This document shows, piece by piece, positions 20,352-31,810 of a stretch of DNA of 64,000 nt. The notes under the pieces are model-generated. The model did no database searches. It saw nothing but the letters and a program-made list of their open reading frames with translations, and was not told where the DNA came from. A program made the translations under genes and the position numbers. The first letter of the stretch is position 1. Each line of letters begins with the position of its first letter. The stretch is from Cryoendolithus antarcticus (taxonomy: Eukaryota; Ascomycota; Dothideomycetes; Cladosporiales; Cladosporiaceae), in assembly GCA_002077065.1 (NCBI GenBank), contig NAJO01000006.1:930001-994000 (forward strand). The letters are read 5' to 3'.

Positions 20352-21134
20352 ATGGCCGACGCGGGCGCGTTCAGTGATCCATGTCCTCTATCTCGACTAG
20401 GTCGCTGTCAGCCACGACGAAGGGATTCGTGGAGCAGTTCCATGGTATCATCAACAGGTAGTGAAGTCCCAGGCGACGTAGCGTCGCATGCACGCTTTCG
20501 CTTCGCCGACCTGATCCCAGAGCTACGCAACAACGTGTATGACTTTTACTTTGCCGATGATGAAGCCGCCGACTCGATGATCGATCTCTCCGAAGTCCAA
20601 AGCAAATGGCCATCCCTCAATCTGATCCTAGCCTGCCGCCAGATACATGACGAGTGTCTCCCTCGCTGGCAGACAACCGACGACAAGTTCTGGCGTACTC
20701 ACAGGTTCTGGCTCGGGGGGAGCATTCTACCTGAACCCGGCGCACACTGTCGCGCGCCAGCGACGACCAACCCAAGAAAGACGATCATAGGAGACATTGA
20801 TTGGAAGACCTACGATATCAGTAATCCCACAGCACTGGGTAGACTCATCGCACGCCTACATCGACTTTACATCGGCTGGTCCATCTCTCATTGCCAAACA
20901 ACACTCATGGTCTTGGAAACCGTGGATCGCAGAAAGAGTAAAGACACTGATGGCTGGCAGCCTGACCGATGGCAAAGACATTTCAGGGGGGTGCGATTTG
21001 CGACTTCGCATTACTCAAAGAGAACGGATACCATCGGATGTGTTAGTGAGACGGACATGCTTGCGAGCTTGACGGACTATGTAAAATGGCTCGAGCGTGA
21101 TCGGCGCGTGCAGTACTGCACTGAGATGTCTTGA
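20352..21134 (+). CDS. Paralogue P4 of the F-box/2EXR-like family, tail displaced
   Basis: 260 residues, single exon. It has the family order: FRFADLIPELRNNVYDFYF, SMIDLSEVQ, PSLNLILACRQI, FWRTHRFWL, KTIIGDID...ISNPTALGRLI, RLHRLYIGW, ETVDRR, a KRTDTIG segment and LASLTDYVKWLERDRR. It stops at TGA 21132-21134 just before a GA dinucleotide tract. The usual C-terminal block (GDIFMLEGSRG and stop) is still present at 21160-21210 but in the +1 frame, so a small indel upstream of the stop probably cut it off. The rest of the protein is well preserved, so the gene may still be expressed with a shortened tail. Function unknown. Confidence 0.7.
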   Translation: MADAGAFSDPCPLSRLGRCQPRRRDSWSSSMVSSTGSEVPGDVASHARFRFADLIPELRNNVYDFYFADDEAADSMIDLSEVQSKWPSLNLILACRQIHDECLPRWQTTDDKFWRTHRFWLGGSILPEPGAHCRAPATTNPRKTIIGDIDWKTYDISNPTALGRLIARLHRLYIGWSISHCQTTLMVLETVDRRKSKDTDGWQPDRWQRHFRGVRFATSHYSKRTDTIGCVSETDMLASLTDYVKWLERDRRVQYCTEMS

Positions 21135-21153
21135 GAGAGAGAGAGAGAGAGAG
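21133..21153. repeat. GA dinucleotide microsatellite at the end of P4
   Basis: About ten GA units in a row, starting within the TGA stop of P4 and running up to the GAGGAGCCC that begins the displaced tail. Length changes here would not remove the TGA, which precedes the tract, but the tract marks the place where the tail lost its frame. Confidence 0.85.
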
Positions 21154-21210
21154 GAGCCCGATCCTTCGGATGAGGGCGATATCTTCATGCTGGAGGGCAG
21201 TCGGGGTTGA

Positions 21211-21522
21211 GAGATTGCTGTGCATGATGGAGGGCGTGGCCCAACGCGGTTCCTGTGTAAGCACCCTCAGTCTGTGTGATGGAATCCGGTCTTTGTCACT
21301 TTGAGAGCAGCAATGAGGACAATTCCGATTGCTGGATGTGGTGTTCAGTAAGGTCTCAAATGTGTAGCTAGTGAATTCGGAATAGTGTCGCCGATGTTGA
21401 AGAGCGGGGGGTGAAGTCCGAATGCTTCGCAGTTGCTTGTCCGTCGATGTAGCTATATACACAAATCTATGGATGACGACGTGAGAATACTGTTCGAATG
21501 TGGTATGAAATAGCTTGACGCC
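21211..21522. other. Intergenic between P4 and NIT3
   Basis: 312 bases after the displaced P4 tail. Expected to hold the P4 terminator and the NIT3 promoter. No element recognised. Confidence 0.4.
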
Positions 21523-22410
21523 ATGGCGAAGCTACTCCAAAAGCCCCTGAAGCTCGCGCTCGTGCAGCTCGCAACAGGCGCCGACAAAGCAGCCAATCTT
21601 GCCCACGCTCGATCCAAGGTACTGGAAGCTACGTCGAAAGGCGCCAATCTGGTAGTCCTCCCAGAATGCTTCAACTCGCCCTACGGTACCAAGTACTTCC
21701 CCAAGTACGCCGAAGAGCTTCAGCCATCGCCGCCGAGCGAAGAGAAGTCACCGAGCTTCCATGCTCTCAGCAAGCTTGCGAAAGAAGCGAGATGTTTCCT
21801 CGTTGGCGGCAGTATACCTGAGTATGGCAAGAAGGAGGACAAGTATTACAACACGAACCTCACCTTCGACCCGGAGGGTAAGCTGCTGGCTACGCATCGC
21901 AAAGTGCACTTGTTCGACATCGACATACCCGGGAAGATCAAGTTCAAGGAGAGTGAGGTGCTGAGTCCGGGCAATCAGATCACAGTCGTGGATCTGCCAG
22001 GCTATGGCAAGATTGGCATCGCAATTTGCTATGATGTGCGATTTCCTGAGCTAGCTATGGTCGCAGCGAGGAAGGGCGCATTCCTGCTGGTATACCCAGG
22101 CGCTTTTAACCTGACTACTGGAGAGCTGCATTGGACTCTGCAAGCTCGTGCGCGAGCAGTCGACAATCAGTCCTACGTTGCGCTGTGCAGTCCAGCGAGG
22201 GACATGAACGCCGACTACAATGCGTGGGGACACAGCATGATCGTGGATCCGAACGCGCTTGTGTTGACAGAGCTTGACGAGAAGGAGGGTATCGCGTATG
22301 CCGATCTCAATGGCGACAGAATTGAGGAGGTCAGGAAGGGCATTCCGATTTACACGCAGAGGAGATTCGATGTATATCCGGATGTGAGTGAAGCGAAGGT
22401 GGGAAGCTGA
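21523..22410 (+). CDS. NIT3: Omega-amidase of the nitrilase superfamily (Nit3-like)
   Basis: 295 residues, single exon, typical length for Nit3/NIT2. The catalytic triad is visible: E48 in LVVLPECF, K127 in HRKVHLFDID, and C169 in GIAICYDVRFPEL. The IDIPGKIKFKESE loop and the WTLQARARAVDNQ helix are characteristic of the omega-amidase branch. The enzyme hydrolyses alpha-ketoglutaramate and alpha-ketosuccinamate produced by glutamine and asparagine transaminases. It is probably cytosolic or mitochondrial; no clear presequence is visible. Confidence 0.92.
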   Translation: MAKLLQKPLKLALVQLATGADKAANLAHARSKVLEATSKGANLVVLPECFNSPYGTKYFPKYAEELQPSPPSEEKSPSFHALSKLAKEARCFLVGGSIPEYGKKEDKYYNTNLTFDPEGKLLATHRKVHLFDIDIPGKIKFKESEVLSPGNQITVVDLPGYGKIGIAICYDVRFPELAMVAARKGAFLLVYPGAFNLTTGELHWTLQARARAVDNQSYVALCSPARDMNADYNAWGHSMIVDPNALVLTELDEKEGIAYADLNGDRIEEVRKGIPIYTQRRFDVYPDVSEAKVGS

Positions 22411-22827
22411 GTATATTATGATGCGGTCAGATGAACGCATCTTCGTATAGGTTGAGGATGAAGTCTGGAACCATCGATGCTGGGACTGCGACTGCACTCT
22501 CTGGCATCTTCAGTCCGCTTGGGCAGGCAGGAGTCGAAGCGCGACTTCTGTTGACAGCCGATCACACATTCACAGCGGAGGCGGACGTCTTCGAAACACC
22601 CTCTGATTCTGTCTTCTACATCACACATACCTTATCTACTCCTTCGACAGTCTTATACTCCGGCCCCTATCTCGCAGGACTGCGTGCTGAGCATCATTCC
22701 TCGCATCATTTTCTCACCTTCGTTCTCTCCCTAGCCCAGCTCCTGGTGGGTATTTCTTTTCTCATAGCCACAGCTCAACGTTCACAGAAGTCGACAATAC
22801 CATCTCAATGTCTGCCGCGCTCATGCG
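22411..22827. promoter_or_regulatory. Upstream region of the long MFS-type gene
   Basis: 417 bases. An open frame of 145 codons (22431-22868) overlaps the next start but has no family character. An upstream ATG at 22808 opens a nine-codon frame that ends at TAA 22835-22837, overlapping the main start by a few bases; it could act as a translated upstream ORF. Confidence 0.4.
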
Positions 22828-25800
22828 ATGGGCATAAGCTCGCCTCTAGTGACGAGTCTAGATCCTAAGCCGACGACCCCTGGAACCAAGACAGGAGCTC
22901 GTACGAAAGCATCGAGCAGTAAAGCGACTGCATCCACTCCTACATCCTCTGCAGTCGCCTCGGCACAGCGACCCTCGAGTCCGGTTCTCTCACTCCCACC
23001 TCGCTCAGTGATTCTATCCAAGAGCGTGCCGTCGATCGCACCTCCAGGTTCTGTATTGGATCAGCCGAAGCCGCTTGGTCAAGCGAGAGCACTCCCCTGG
23101 TTGCAAGGATCCAGTCCACGCACGGCCCAAACAGACTCGACTGGGTCTACGTCAATCAGCAGGAACTTGACATCGAGTGTTTCCGCACGGAACACTCACA
23201 ATGGACAGCGGCTCAATGATGATGATGGCGATGGCGAGCGGCAGCGGTTCAACCTACAGCGACTCGCGTCCCAAGCCACCTCCAGGGATGAGATGGGACA
23301 TAGAGACTCTAGAGCCGGCCAGGCGATACAAGGTGCCAGTGCTCAAGAAGTACCCCGACAAGTGGCAGCGAACGGTACGTCAGAGCGCGAAGACGAGAGA
23401 GGTGCTGGTCCCCAAAGACAGCCCCCGGCTCCCTCGTCCATCGGTGGTGACGGAACCTCCTCCAGCGGCGAAAGAAGCAGAGCGCCCAGTGTCGCCAGTG
23501 CGGGTGCTGCCGACAGTATCAGAGGCTTCAACAAAAGCATTGGCGGTCCCAGAGTCGGCAGTCGTAGGCCCAGTACCAACAACAGAAGATCCGAAAACGA
23601 CGATGTCCGAACCCGCTCCGCCACCTCCGACGAAGACGCTGCCCGAAGTGGTTCTGGAGGAGCATCCAGAAGTGGCTACCCCGTCCCCGCCACCCTCTCA
23701 GACATCCACTACTGGCGCTCTCCCAGAACCAATCAAGCGCTCCCAATCCTCCCGCTCGCCTCTCCGGAGCTCCTCGAACGCCCGTCGCCGAGCGGAACGG
23801 CAAGCTCGAAAGGCAGGCAACCAGACTCGAGGCCGGCTGTCAATCAGGCGTTCGATCGATTCACTTCGCAGCTCCCCGCCGGAGGGCACGTCAAGCAGCA
23901 AACCCAAAAATTTGAGGACCAAAGCAAGCCAATTCTTGAAGGGCTCCAAGTCCTCGCCGGCGCTGAAGAGAAAGCCGAGCAAAGCCAGCTCCCGCCAAAG
24001 CGCGTCAGGAGTCCAGGCGCAGTCATCTCGAAAGCTATTCAAGGCTTGGAGAAGGTGGCTGGTAAGGCGAAGGCAGACGTCGACGGCATAGATACGGTGC
24101 AGCGGATCGATCCTGCTCAGATACAATATTGGGGAACCAAGCGTGTTCAATCGCCCAACACTTGGCATGAACTGATGAGTGTTGCTGCAGAAGCCGGCGA
24201 CAAGCTGCACGAACTCGAATCGCCCTTCCTTGTACCCCTCGAGGAGTCGATGCAGAGACAAGAGCCATCAGTTGGTCCGACGACGCTGCGATACACTAGC
24301 TCGAAGCGTGTCAAAGACCCTCATGGATACTGGCAAGCTGTATCGCGTGCTGCCAGTACCGCGGTGAGAGAAGTCGTCCAATCCACTGCAAGTCTTGTCG
24401 CGCCCATCGAGGAAAGCCTGGTCTCTGCCGCACAAGCTGTTGATCCTGCATCAATCACCTATCAAAAGTCCGAACGGGTGGGTGGGCCCGAGGCTTATCA
24501 GAGGAAAGCCGCTGCCGCTGTCTGGCACGTCGAGCAGGCAGTTGACACTGCTATACAGCCTCTCACTATACCTGTGGCAGCATTTGCAGAGGACCTCATC
24601 GACGGTCCTCAACTGAGCATACCACAGCAGAGCTACTGGACATCCAACCGCACGCGGCAGGCTCAGGGTCCACGTCCGCTCGCAGCCATGCCGAGTGTCT
24701 CATCAGCCTTGGCTACAGTGAACGAGCATTCGTTGTCGGAATACAGCGGAGAGGTCTCCGATGATCCGAAATCGCCATCCCGTCGGCCTCGCAAGTCATT
24801 GTCCGAAACTTCTGGCCGTCGACCATCTCTGTGGCAGACAAGTCGGCAGCTCGTGAGCACATCCACAGACGCCGGCGATGCAGAGCTTAGACGACGGTCT
24901 AGACAGCCGAGCAAAGCTGGAGATCACTTGAATGCGCTCATGGACGATGCTATTTCGATGGCGAAGCACGCAGCAGCAAATGGTAAGCCTGATGAAGTTG
25001 CACAGATCTTCAAACATGCAAGTCAGACGTTGCGACACGCCTCCACACTTCCACAAGAAAACACCCATCCGAAGGAGTCGTCTGCGAGTGATCTGGAGAT
25101 ACTCTGGAGGCCACCCACTACACTCGCATCGACCGATCCTGCTGCCAAGGACTTTGCCTACGTTTCGTCAGTAAGACGTCGTGGCCGGGCTCGAACCGAA
25201 GACCCAACCGAGCTTCATCACCTGGGTCTGCCCATCACTCTGCGCACCAGCAGCATGAGGCAGTCGAATCAGCCACTCAGGACTAAAGTGTCAACACTCG
25301 CAGACGGGCGACGAAGATCTAGTGTGATCGGTCCAAACACCATGGTGATGCAAGGCAGCCCGGAGCTTACGACATCGTCCTCAAGCCCGAGCAAAGACGA
25401 TCAGACTGCGCAGTCAACCGGGGTAGCCGGTCAATTTGACCTCTTGAACCCTCGACGGAGACACGTTAGTCTACCACCTGGTCAAGGCTTCTCGCTTGGT
25501 CGACATCATGTCCGGCCACCGATCGCGAGGGAGTGGCGGACTGGACGCAAGCGCATCACGGCTATCATTGCCTGCATGAACACAGTCTTCATTGGACTTA
25601 TTGCAGGTATCTACGTAAGTAATGATCCAAGGTGTGCATCGAGACATTGCTGATAACAACAGGCTGGCGAAGTTCCGCGCATCCAGTACCAGATCGCAGA
25701 CACAAAGCATGTGGTGATCTACGGCAACGTCCTGTCAGTCTTACACTTCCAGAAACCTTCTTGTTACATAGCTGACAGTGTAAAGGCTATTCATGGGCGT

Positions 25801-27382
25801 TGGAATCACAAGCCTGATTTTCTGGCCACTTCCGCTTCTCCATGGACGGAAGCCGTATACCCTCGCCGCATTCGCCCTGATGCTCCCGTTGCAATTTCCG
25901 CAGGCTCTAGCGATTCAAGGCTACAGCGATCCTCACTCCCTGCTTGCTCGCTTCGGCCTCCTCTTGCCTCGCATGTTGACCGGTCTTGCGATGGGGTTCG
26001 CGAACATCAATTTGCTACCAACATTACTAGATCTGTTCGGCGCCTCACTACAGTCTGAGCGCCCACATCAGGAGCTAGTAGTCGAAGACGACGTTCGTCG
26101 GCAAGGTGGTGGCATTGGTCTGTGGCTCGGCGTCTGGACTTGGTGCTACATCGGCTCGCTCTCCGTGGGCTTCTGCATTGGCGCCTGCATTATCTCCAGC
26201 ATGGATCCAGCTTGGGGCTTCTACCTAGTCATCATACTTCTGGCGTTTTTCCTCTTCATCAATGTTGTTGCACCGGAGACGCGACCCGCACCCTACCGCC
26301 GGTCCTTGATTCACTTCTTCGATACAGACGAGAAAATCCATCGCCGTGTGGCGAGAGGAGAGGTCAAGTTGCACATCTCCAATGACGGTCCGATGTGGTG
26401 GTGGGAAGAAATCTGGGCAGGGCTGATCCTTACCAAACGCATGTTGTTCCAGCCTGGCTTCGCAGTCATGGCCCTCTATCTCGGATGGATCTACGCTCAA
26501 GTCGTGTTCTTCCTGGTCCTACTCGGAGCACTTCTTTCGCGCGACTACATGTGGAAGTCCTACCTGGTCGGCCTCGCATCTTCGAGCTTTGCCTTTGGCG
26601 CTCTACTGGCGATCCCTTTAAGCCACGCGAACTGGTTCTCCCGCGCACGCTGGACGCCGCAAAGGACAGACAGCATGTCTTTCCATCATACGCACTACGT
26701 CTGGACCTCCCACATGGTGCGCCGCTGCATCTTCACACTTACCCTCCCGCTCGCCTCACTAGCCTACACGGTCTCTTCACCCGGCGCCAGCGTCAGTCCT
26801 GGCGTACCGATAGCTTTCGTTGGGCTTGTCGGCTTTCTCTCGAACCTCGCGATCACCGAGTGCGTCGGCATCATCATGGAGACGTTCGATACTTCCGACC
26901 TGCAGCCAGGTGCGAACTCTAAGCACCGTCAAAATTCACTGCCACAACCAGCGAGGAGCCGACGCACGAACTACAGCTCATACCCACGCATATGCGCTGG
27001 CTTCTTCCTGGCACAGAGTTTGGGTTTCTTCCTCGCTGCAGCCGCCACTGGCGTGTCAGGGAAACTCACGCGCGCACTGGGAGCTCAGATCTCGACTGCC
27101 ATCGGCGCGGCAGTGCTGCTGAATCTTACGATCGGACTACTTGTCGTGCTGTGGCGGTGGAAGACTGTGCAGGTCGTACCAGACGGGGTTCTCGTGAACT
27201 TGCGGGGAGAGACAGGGAACGGGGCTGTGTTGACGGGGAGTGGCGGGACAGCGAATAGTACAGCTGACTGGAAGCCTGTGTTAGTCGGACATCCGAGTGG
27301 GAAGATGAGGAGGATGAGTCTCTTAGAGTGGGGCAAGTGGTCCAGATGGGGAGAGATCAGGAGGTTGAATAAGCTGGAGTGA
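22828..27382 (+). CDS. Very long MFS-type transporter with repeat-bearing N-terminus
   Basis: Three exons (22828-25614, 25663-25733, 25786-27382) give 1484 residues. Introns are 48 nt (GTAAGT...CAG) and 52 nt (GTCAGT, GCTGAC, AAG) and fall inside the first membrane segments. The first 915 residues are disordered and basic, Ser/Pro-rich, with at least three repeats of about 56 residues starting at 432, 487 and 543 (pattern I/L-x-Y-x-x-x-K/E-R-V-x-x-P). The C-terminal 560 residues carry about 12 hydrophobic segments, with an LLPRMLTGLAMGFANINLLP segment of MFS type, and a long central cytosolic loop. Substrate unknown. Between 23170 and 24091 a second frame is also open, so the N-terminal gene model is the least certain part. 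Confidence 0.7.
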
Positions 27383-27979
27383 TTGAGATACAGTCGATAT
27401 TGATAGCACACCTGAGGCGACAGTGCACTGGTTCGTTTGCTCTCACGTTAACATCACAGGCTGTATCTGCGTTCATCTCTTGAAAGTCGTTGCCAGTCCT
27501 TCACTTCTCTACGCACCTTGTTCTCACATGTCAAATTGCCTTACTCAGCAAAACGCGGAACCATCCGGCGCTAAAGATCGCGCTCCAGCACTTTCGAAGT
27601 GACAGTTCACGGGTGACTTCGACTACGACAATTCACCACCGACACCTCCTCCGCCATCCTCGATCCGCCTATAACCCATTGCTCTTATCACGCGACACGG
27701 CCTTAGGCTTGTATAGCGCATAGCGACTGCGTAGTGCAGACTTCCCGACGCAGCGCAGCGCGCCACGCTCGAGACCTCCTGTGGCCTTCTTCTTCGCGCA
27801 TCAGTACGCATCCCGCCACACTGCATCGGCCTTGAGAGTAAGTTTTTCGAGACTGGCACGCGCGGCGGGCATCGGAAGTGAAGCGCTCTGCGCGTGGCGG
27901 CAGCGGTAGGGTAAGGGGTTGTTGGTGAGGCCTTCATAGGGTGACGGGAGTCTCATCACCTCCCTCCCTTGCGCCCACT
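27383..27979. promoter_or_regulatory. RPB2 promoter and leader
   Basis: 597 bases between two plus-strand genes. C/T-rich tracts occur near 27640-27665 and 27960-27975, as in leaders of highly expressed fungal genes. The open frame of RPB2 extends to a GTG at 27941 but the first ATG is 27980. Confidence 0.45.
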
Positions 27980-30900
27980 ATGGCATCCTACACCAACGGC
28001 AACTACGCCGAGGAGGATATGGATCTCTCACAAGAGCGTTACGAGGGTGGGGAACCCGAAGACGACGAGCGCCAGATCACCTCCGAGGACTGCTGGACCG
28101 TGATTGAAGCGTTCTTCCGCGACAAGGGTCTTGTCTCGCAACAACTCGATAGTTTCGACGAGTTCGCTGGCACGACGTTGCAAGAGATCGTCAGTGAGGC
28201 TGGAAATATCCTCCTCGATCAGCAGGTACCGCAGCAGGATGATGATGACTTTGGCGCGCCCATCGTGCGGCGGCGGTATGAGATCGAGTTTGGGAACATC
28301 ACGATCTCGCAGGCTGCTATGACAGAAGGTGATGGCAGCACCCGACCACTGTACCCACATGAGGCGCGACTCCGGAACTTGACCTACTCTTCACCCATTT
28401 ACTTGGGTATGAAGAAGCGCATCATGATCGCGCGTGAGAAGCCTGTTGGGGCGATCTTTAATGAGGATGAGCAGCGATGGGATGCGCCTGATGACTGGGA
28501 AGAGGGTGGAGAAACTGAGCTGGTGTGGGAGAGGGACCCGAATGATGCTGGAGACGAGGAAGCGCGAGTGTTCATTGGCAAGCTGCCAGTCATGTTGAAG
28601 AGCAAGATCTGCACACTGCGAAATCGGTCGGAGCAAGAGCTCTACGCTTTCCAGGAGTGTCCATTCGATCAGGGCGGATACTTCATCATCAACGGAAGCG
28701 AGAAGGTCTTGATTGCGCAAGAGCGCAGTGCTGCGAACATCGTGCAGGTCTTCAAGAAGAAGGCCGGCAATGTGCCTGTGCTTGCCGAGATCCGCAGTGC
28801 TGTGGAGAAGGGGTCGAGGCTCATCTCCTCAATGCAGGTGAAGCTGGTCACAGGCGGAGAGCTTAGCAAGTCTGGAACCTTTGGCCATGCGATCCGAGTC
28901 AGTCTGCCTTACATCAAGTCCGACATTCCGATAGCGATCGTCTTTCGTGCTCTGGGCATCGTTTCAGATGAGGACATCCTCAACCACATCTGCCGGAAGA
29001 ACGACACCCAGATGCTCGAGATGTTGAAGCCCTGTATCGAGGAGGCATTCGTCATCCAAGAACGAGAGGTGGCACTTGACTTCATTGGCAAGCGTGGCAA
29101 CCAGACTGGCAGCAAGGCGGCGCGTATACGATACGCTCGAGACATCATGCAGAAGGAGTTCTTGCCACACATCAGCCAGCAAGAGGGCGCAGAGACGCGC
29201 AAGGCCTTCTTCTTGGGGTACATCATCAACAGGCTTTTGCAGTGCGCACTCGGTCGTACGGAAGAGGACGATCGTGATCACTTCGGCAAGAAGCGCCTGG
29301 ATCTCGCAGGGCCACTGATGGCGGGTATTTTCCGCCTGAAGTTTCAGCAGCTCACGAAGGATATCAGGCAATATTTGCACCGTTGTGTTGAGCAGAACAA
29401 GGAGTTCAATCTGACGCTGGCTGTGAAGAGCAATATCATCACGCAGGGTCTTCGATACTGTCTGGCAACGGGAAATTGGGGCGACCAGAAGAAAGCTGCC
29501 AGCGCGAAGGCAGGTGTGGCTCAAGTGCTGAATCGCTACACCTATGCTTCGACACTGTCACATTTGCGTCGCACCAACACCCCGATCGGACGAGATGGCA
29601 AGATCGCGAAGCCTCGACAGCTGCACAACACTCACTGGGGACTTGTCTGCCCTGCTGAGACGCCAGAAGGCCAAGCTTGTGGGCTGGTGAAGAATTTGAG
29701 TCTCATGTGCTTCGTCTCGGTCGGTACGCCCGGTCATCCGCTAGTGGACTTCATGCGGCAACGCGATATGGAGCTGCTCGAAGAGTACGACCCAGTCATC
29801 AACCCCAACGCGACGAAAGTCTTTGTTAACGGTGTGTGGGTCGGTGTGCACAAGAACGCTTCGCAGCTCATGGAGGTTCTGCACGACATTCGCCGGAAGG
29901 GTTTGATATCCTTCGAGTGCACCATTATCAGAGATGTGCGCGAGCGAGAGATCAAGATCTTCACTGATGCAGGGCGGGTGATGAGACCGTTGTTCGTGGT
30001 GGACAACGACCCCAAGAGTGCGAACAGAGGCAACTTAATGCTGCAGCGCGAGCATGTGGACAAGCTGAAGAACGACTTGGTGATTCTCTCGAGTGGCGAG
30101 CTGGAGGGCGCGAGCGAAGAGGAGCGAGACGAGCGACTCTTCGGCTGGAAGGGTCTTGTCAAGAACGGTATTGTCGAGTACCTCGATGCTGAAGAAGAGG
30201 AGACGGCGATGATTATCATGTCACCCGACGACCTCGACGAGCACAACAACGTGAGAGCTGGTTTCCCAGTCTACGATGGCACTCAGGACGATCCTCACAG
30301 GCGAATCAAGCCAAAGCCGAATCCGTCCATCAGACTCTGGACGCATTGCGAGGTGCACCCTGCTATGATTCTGGGTATTTGTGCCTCGATCATCCCCTTC
30401 CCTGACCACAACCAATCGCCTCGTAACACATACCAGTCGGCTATGGGCAAGCAAGCCATGGGTATCACGCTCACGAACTATAACGTACGCATGGACACGA
30501 TGGCCAACGTCTTGTACTATCCCCAGAAGCCGCTGGCTACCACGCGATCAATGGAGTTCCTAAAGTTCAGAGAGTTGCCCGCAGGACAGAACGCCATTGT
30601 GGCCATCGCCTGCTACTCAGGATACAACCAGGAAGATTCCGTTATCATGAATCAGTCATCCATCGACCGAGGGCTGTTCCGTTCGCTCTTCTATCGCGCC
30701 TACATCGATCAAGAGAAGCGCGTTGGTATGAGTGTAGTCGAGCAGTTCGAGAAGCCCGTTCGTCAAGACACTCTCCGCATGAAGCACGGCACTTACGATA
30801 AGCTTGATGATGATGGACTCGTTGCTATCGGAACCCGCATCTCTGGAGACGATATCATCATCGGAAAGACTGCTCCCATCGCACCTGACGCCGAAGAGCT

Positions 30901-31810
30901 CGGCCAGCGTACCAAGCTCCACGTCAAGCGCGATGTCTCCACCCCACTGCGCAGCACAAAGAACGGTATTGTCGATCAAGTTCTGCTCACCACCAATACG
31001 GAAGGTCTTCGCTTCGCCAAAGTCCGCACCCGTACCACCAAGGTGCCTCAGATTGGTGACAAGTTCGCCTCCCGCCACGGTCAGAAAGGTACAATCGGTA
31101 TTACCTACCGCCAAGAAGACATGCCTTTCACAGCCGACGGCATCGTCCCCGACATCATCATCAACCCCCACGCTATCCCCTCCCGCATGACAATTGCCCA
31201 TTTGATCGAGTGTCTCCTTTCCAAAGTCGGCGCTCTGCGCGGTCAAGAAGGTGATGCCACACCCTTCACGGACGTCACTCTCACCACCATTTCGTCCATC
31301 CTGAAGGACTACGGCTTCCAGCAACGTGGCTTCGAGGTCATGTACAACGGCCACACCGGCAAGAAGCTAGCAGCCCAGGTCTTCCTAGGACCAACATACT
31401 ACCAGCGCCTGCGCCACATGGTCGACGACAAGATCCACGCCCGCGCCCGCGGACCGCTACAAATTCTCACCCGCCAGCCAGTCGAAGGTCGTGCACGTGA
31501 TGGTGGGCTACGCTTCGGAGAGATGGAGCGCGATTGCATGATATCACACGGCGCTTCTTCTTTCCTCAAAGAACGCCTGCTAGACGTCTCCGATGCTTTC
31601 CGTGTGCATATCTGCGAGATATGTGGCTTGATGACTCCAGTGGCGAATCTGAGCAAGGGCCAGTTCGAGTGCAGACCTTGTCGGAATAAGACCAAGATTG
31701 CGCAAGTTGTGGTGCCCTATGCGGCTAAGCTGTTGTTTCAGGAGTTGGCGGCTATGAATGTGGCGGTGAGGATGTTCACTGATGAGAGTGGGGTGGAGTT
31801 GAGGGCTTAA
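27980..31810 (+). CDS. RPB2: RNA polymerase II second-largest subunit
   Basis: 1276 residues in one exon, close to the yeast protein (1224). The ATG 27980 ([12 protein letters not shown]) is used because the longer frame begins at GTG. All Rpb2 regions are seen in order: protrusion ([17 protein letters not shown]), lobe, fork ([31 protein letters not shown]), external domain, hybrid-binding [14 protein letters not shown] with the acidic pair E885-D886 near the active site, wall, and the anchor/clamp with the zinc site CEICG...CRPC near 1212-1235. It forms half of the catalytic cleft of nuclear RNA polymerase II. No intron is needed. Confidence 0.98.
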   Translation: MASYTNGNYAEEDMDLSQERYEGGEPEDDERQITSEDCWTVIEAFFRDKGLVSQQLDSFDEFAGTTLQEIVSEAGNILLDQQVPQQDDDDFGAPIVRRRYEIEFGNITISQAAMTEGDGSTRPLYPHEARLRNLTYSSPIYLGMKKRIMIAREKPVGAIFNEDEQRWDAPDDWEEGGETELVWERDPNDAGDEEARVFIGKLPVMLKSKICTLRNRSEQELYAFQECPFDQGGYFIINGSEKVLIAQERSAANIVQVFKKKAGNVPVLAEIRSAVEKGSRLISSMQVKLVTGGELSKSGTFGHAIRVSLPYIKSDIPIAIVFRALGIVSDEDILNHICRKNDTQMLEMLKPCIEEAFVIQEREVALDFIGKRGNQTGSKAARIRYARDIMQKEFLPHISQQEGAETRKAFFLGYIINRLLQCALGRTEEDDRDHFGKKRLDLAGPLMAGIFRLKFQQLTKDIRQYLHRCVEQNKEFNLTLAVKSNIITQGLRYCLATGNWGDQKKAASAKAGVAQVLNRYTYASTLSHLRRTNTPIGRDGKIAKPRQLHNTHWGLVCPAETPEGQACGLVKNLSLMCFVSVGTPGHPLVDFMRQRDMELLEEYDPVINPNATKVFVNGVWVGVHKNASQLMEVLHDIRRKGLISFECTIIRDVREREIKIFTDAGRVMRPLFVVDNDPKSANRGNLMLQREHVDKLKNDLVILSSGELEGASEEERDERLFGWKGLVKNGIVEYLDAEEEETAMIIMSPDDLDEHNNVRAGFPVYDGTQDDPHRRIKPKPNPSIRLWTHCEVHPAMILGICASIIPFPDHNQSPRNTYQSAMGKQAMGITLTNYNVRMDTMANVLYYPQKPLATTRSMEFLKFRELPAGQNAIVAIACYSGYNQEDSVIMNQSSIDRGLFRSLFYRAYIDQEKRVGMSVVEQFEKPVRQDTLRMKHGTYDKLDDDGLVAIGTRISGDDIIIGKTAPIAPDAEELGQRTKLHVKRDVSTPLRSTKNGIVDQVLLTTNTEGLRFAKVRTRTTKVPQIGDKFASRHGQKGTIGITYRQEDMPFTADGIVPDIIINPHAIPSRMTIAHLIECLLSKVGALRGQEGDATPFTDVTLTTISSILKDYGFQQRGFEVMYNGHTGKKLAAQVFLGPTYYQRLRHMVDDKIHARARGPLQILTRQPVEGRARDGGLRFGEMERDCMISHGASSFLKERLLDVSDAFRVHICEICGLMTPVANLSKGQFECRPCRNKTKIAQVVVPYAAKLLFQELAAMNVAVRMFTDESGVELRA

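Noticed and set aside
24061..24119. A 59-nt intron joining the +1 frame to the MFS main frame
   Set aside because: It would delete the linker RIDPAQ, which matches the VDPAS linker between later repeats, so the main frame is favoured as exon.
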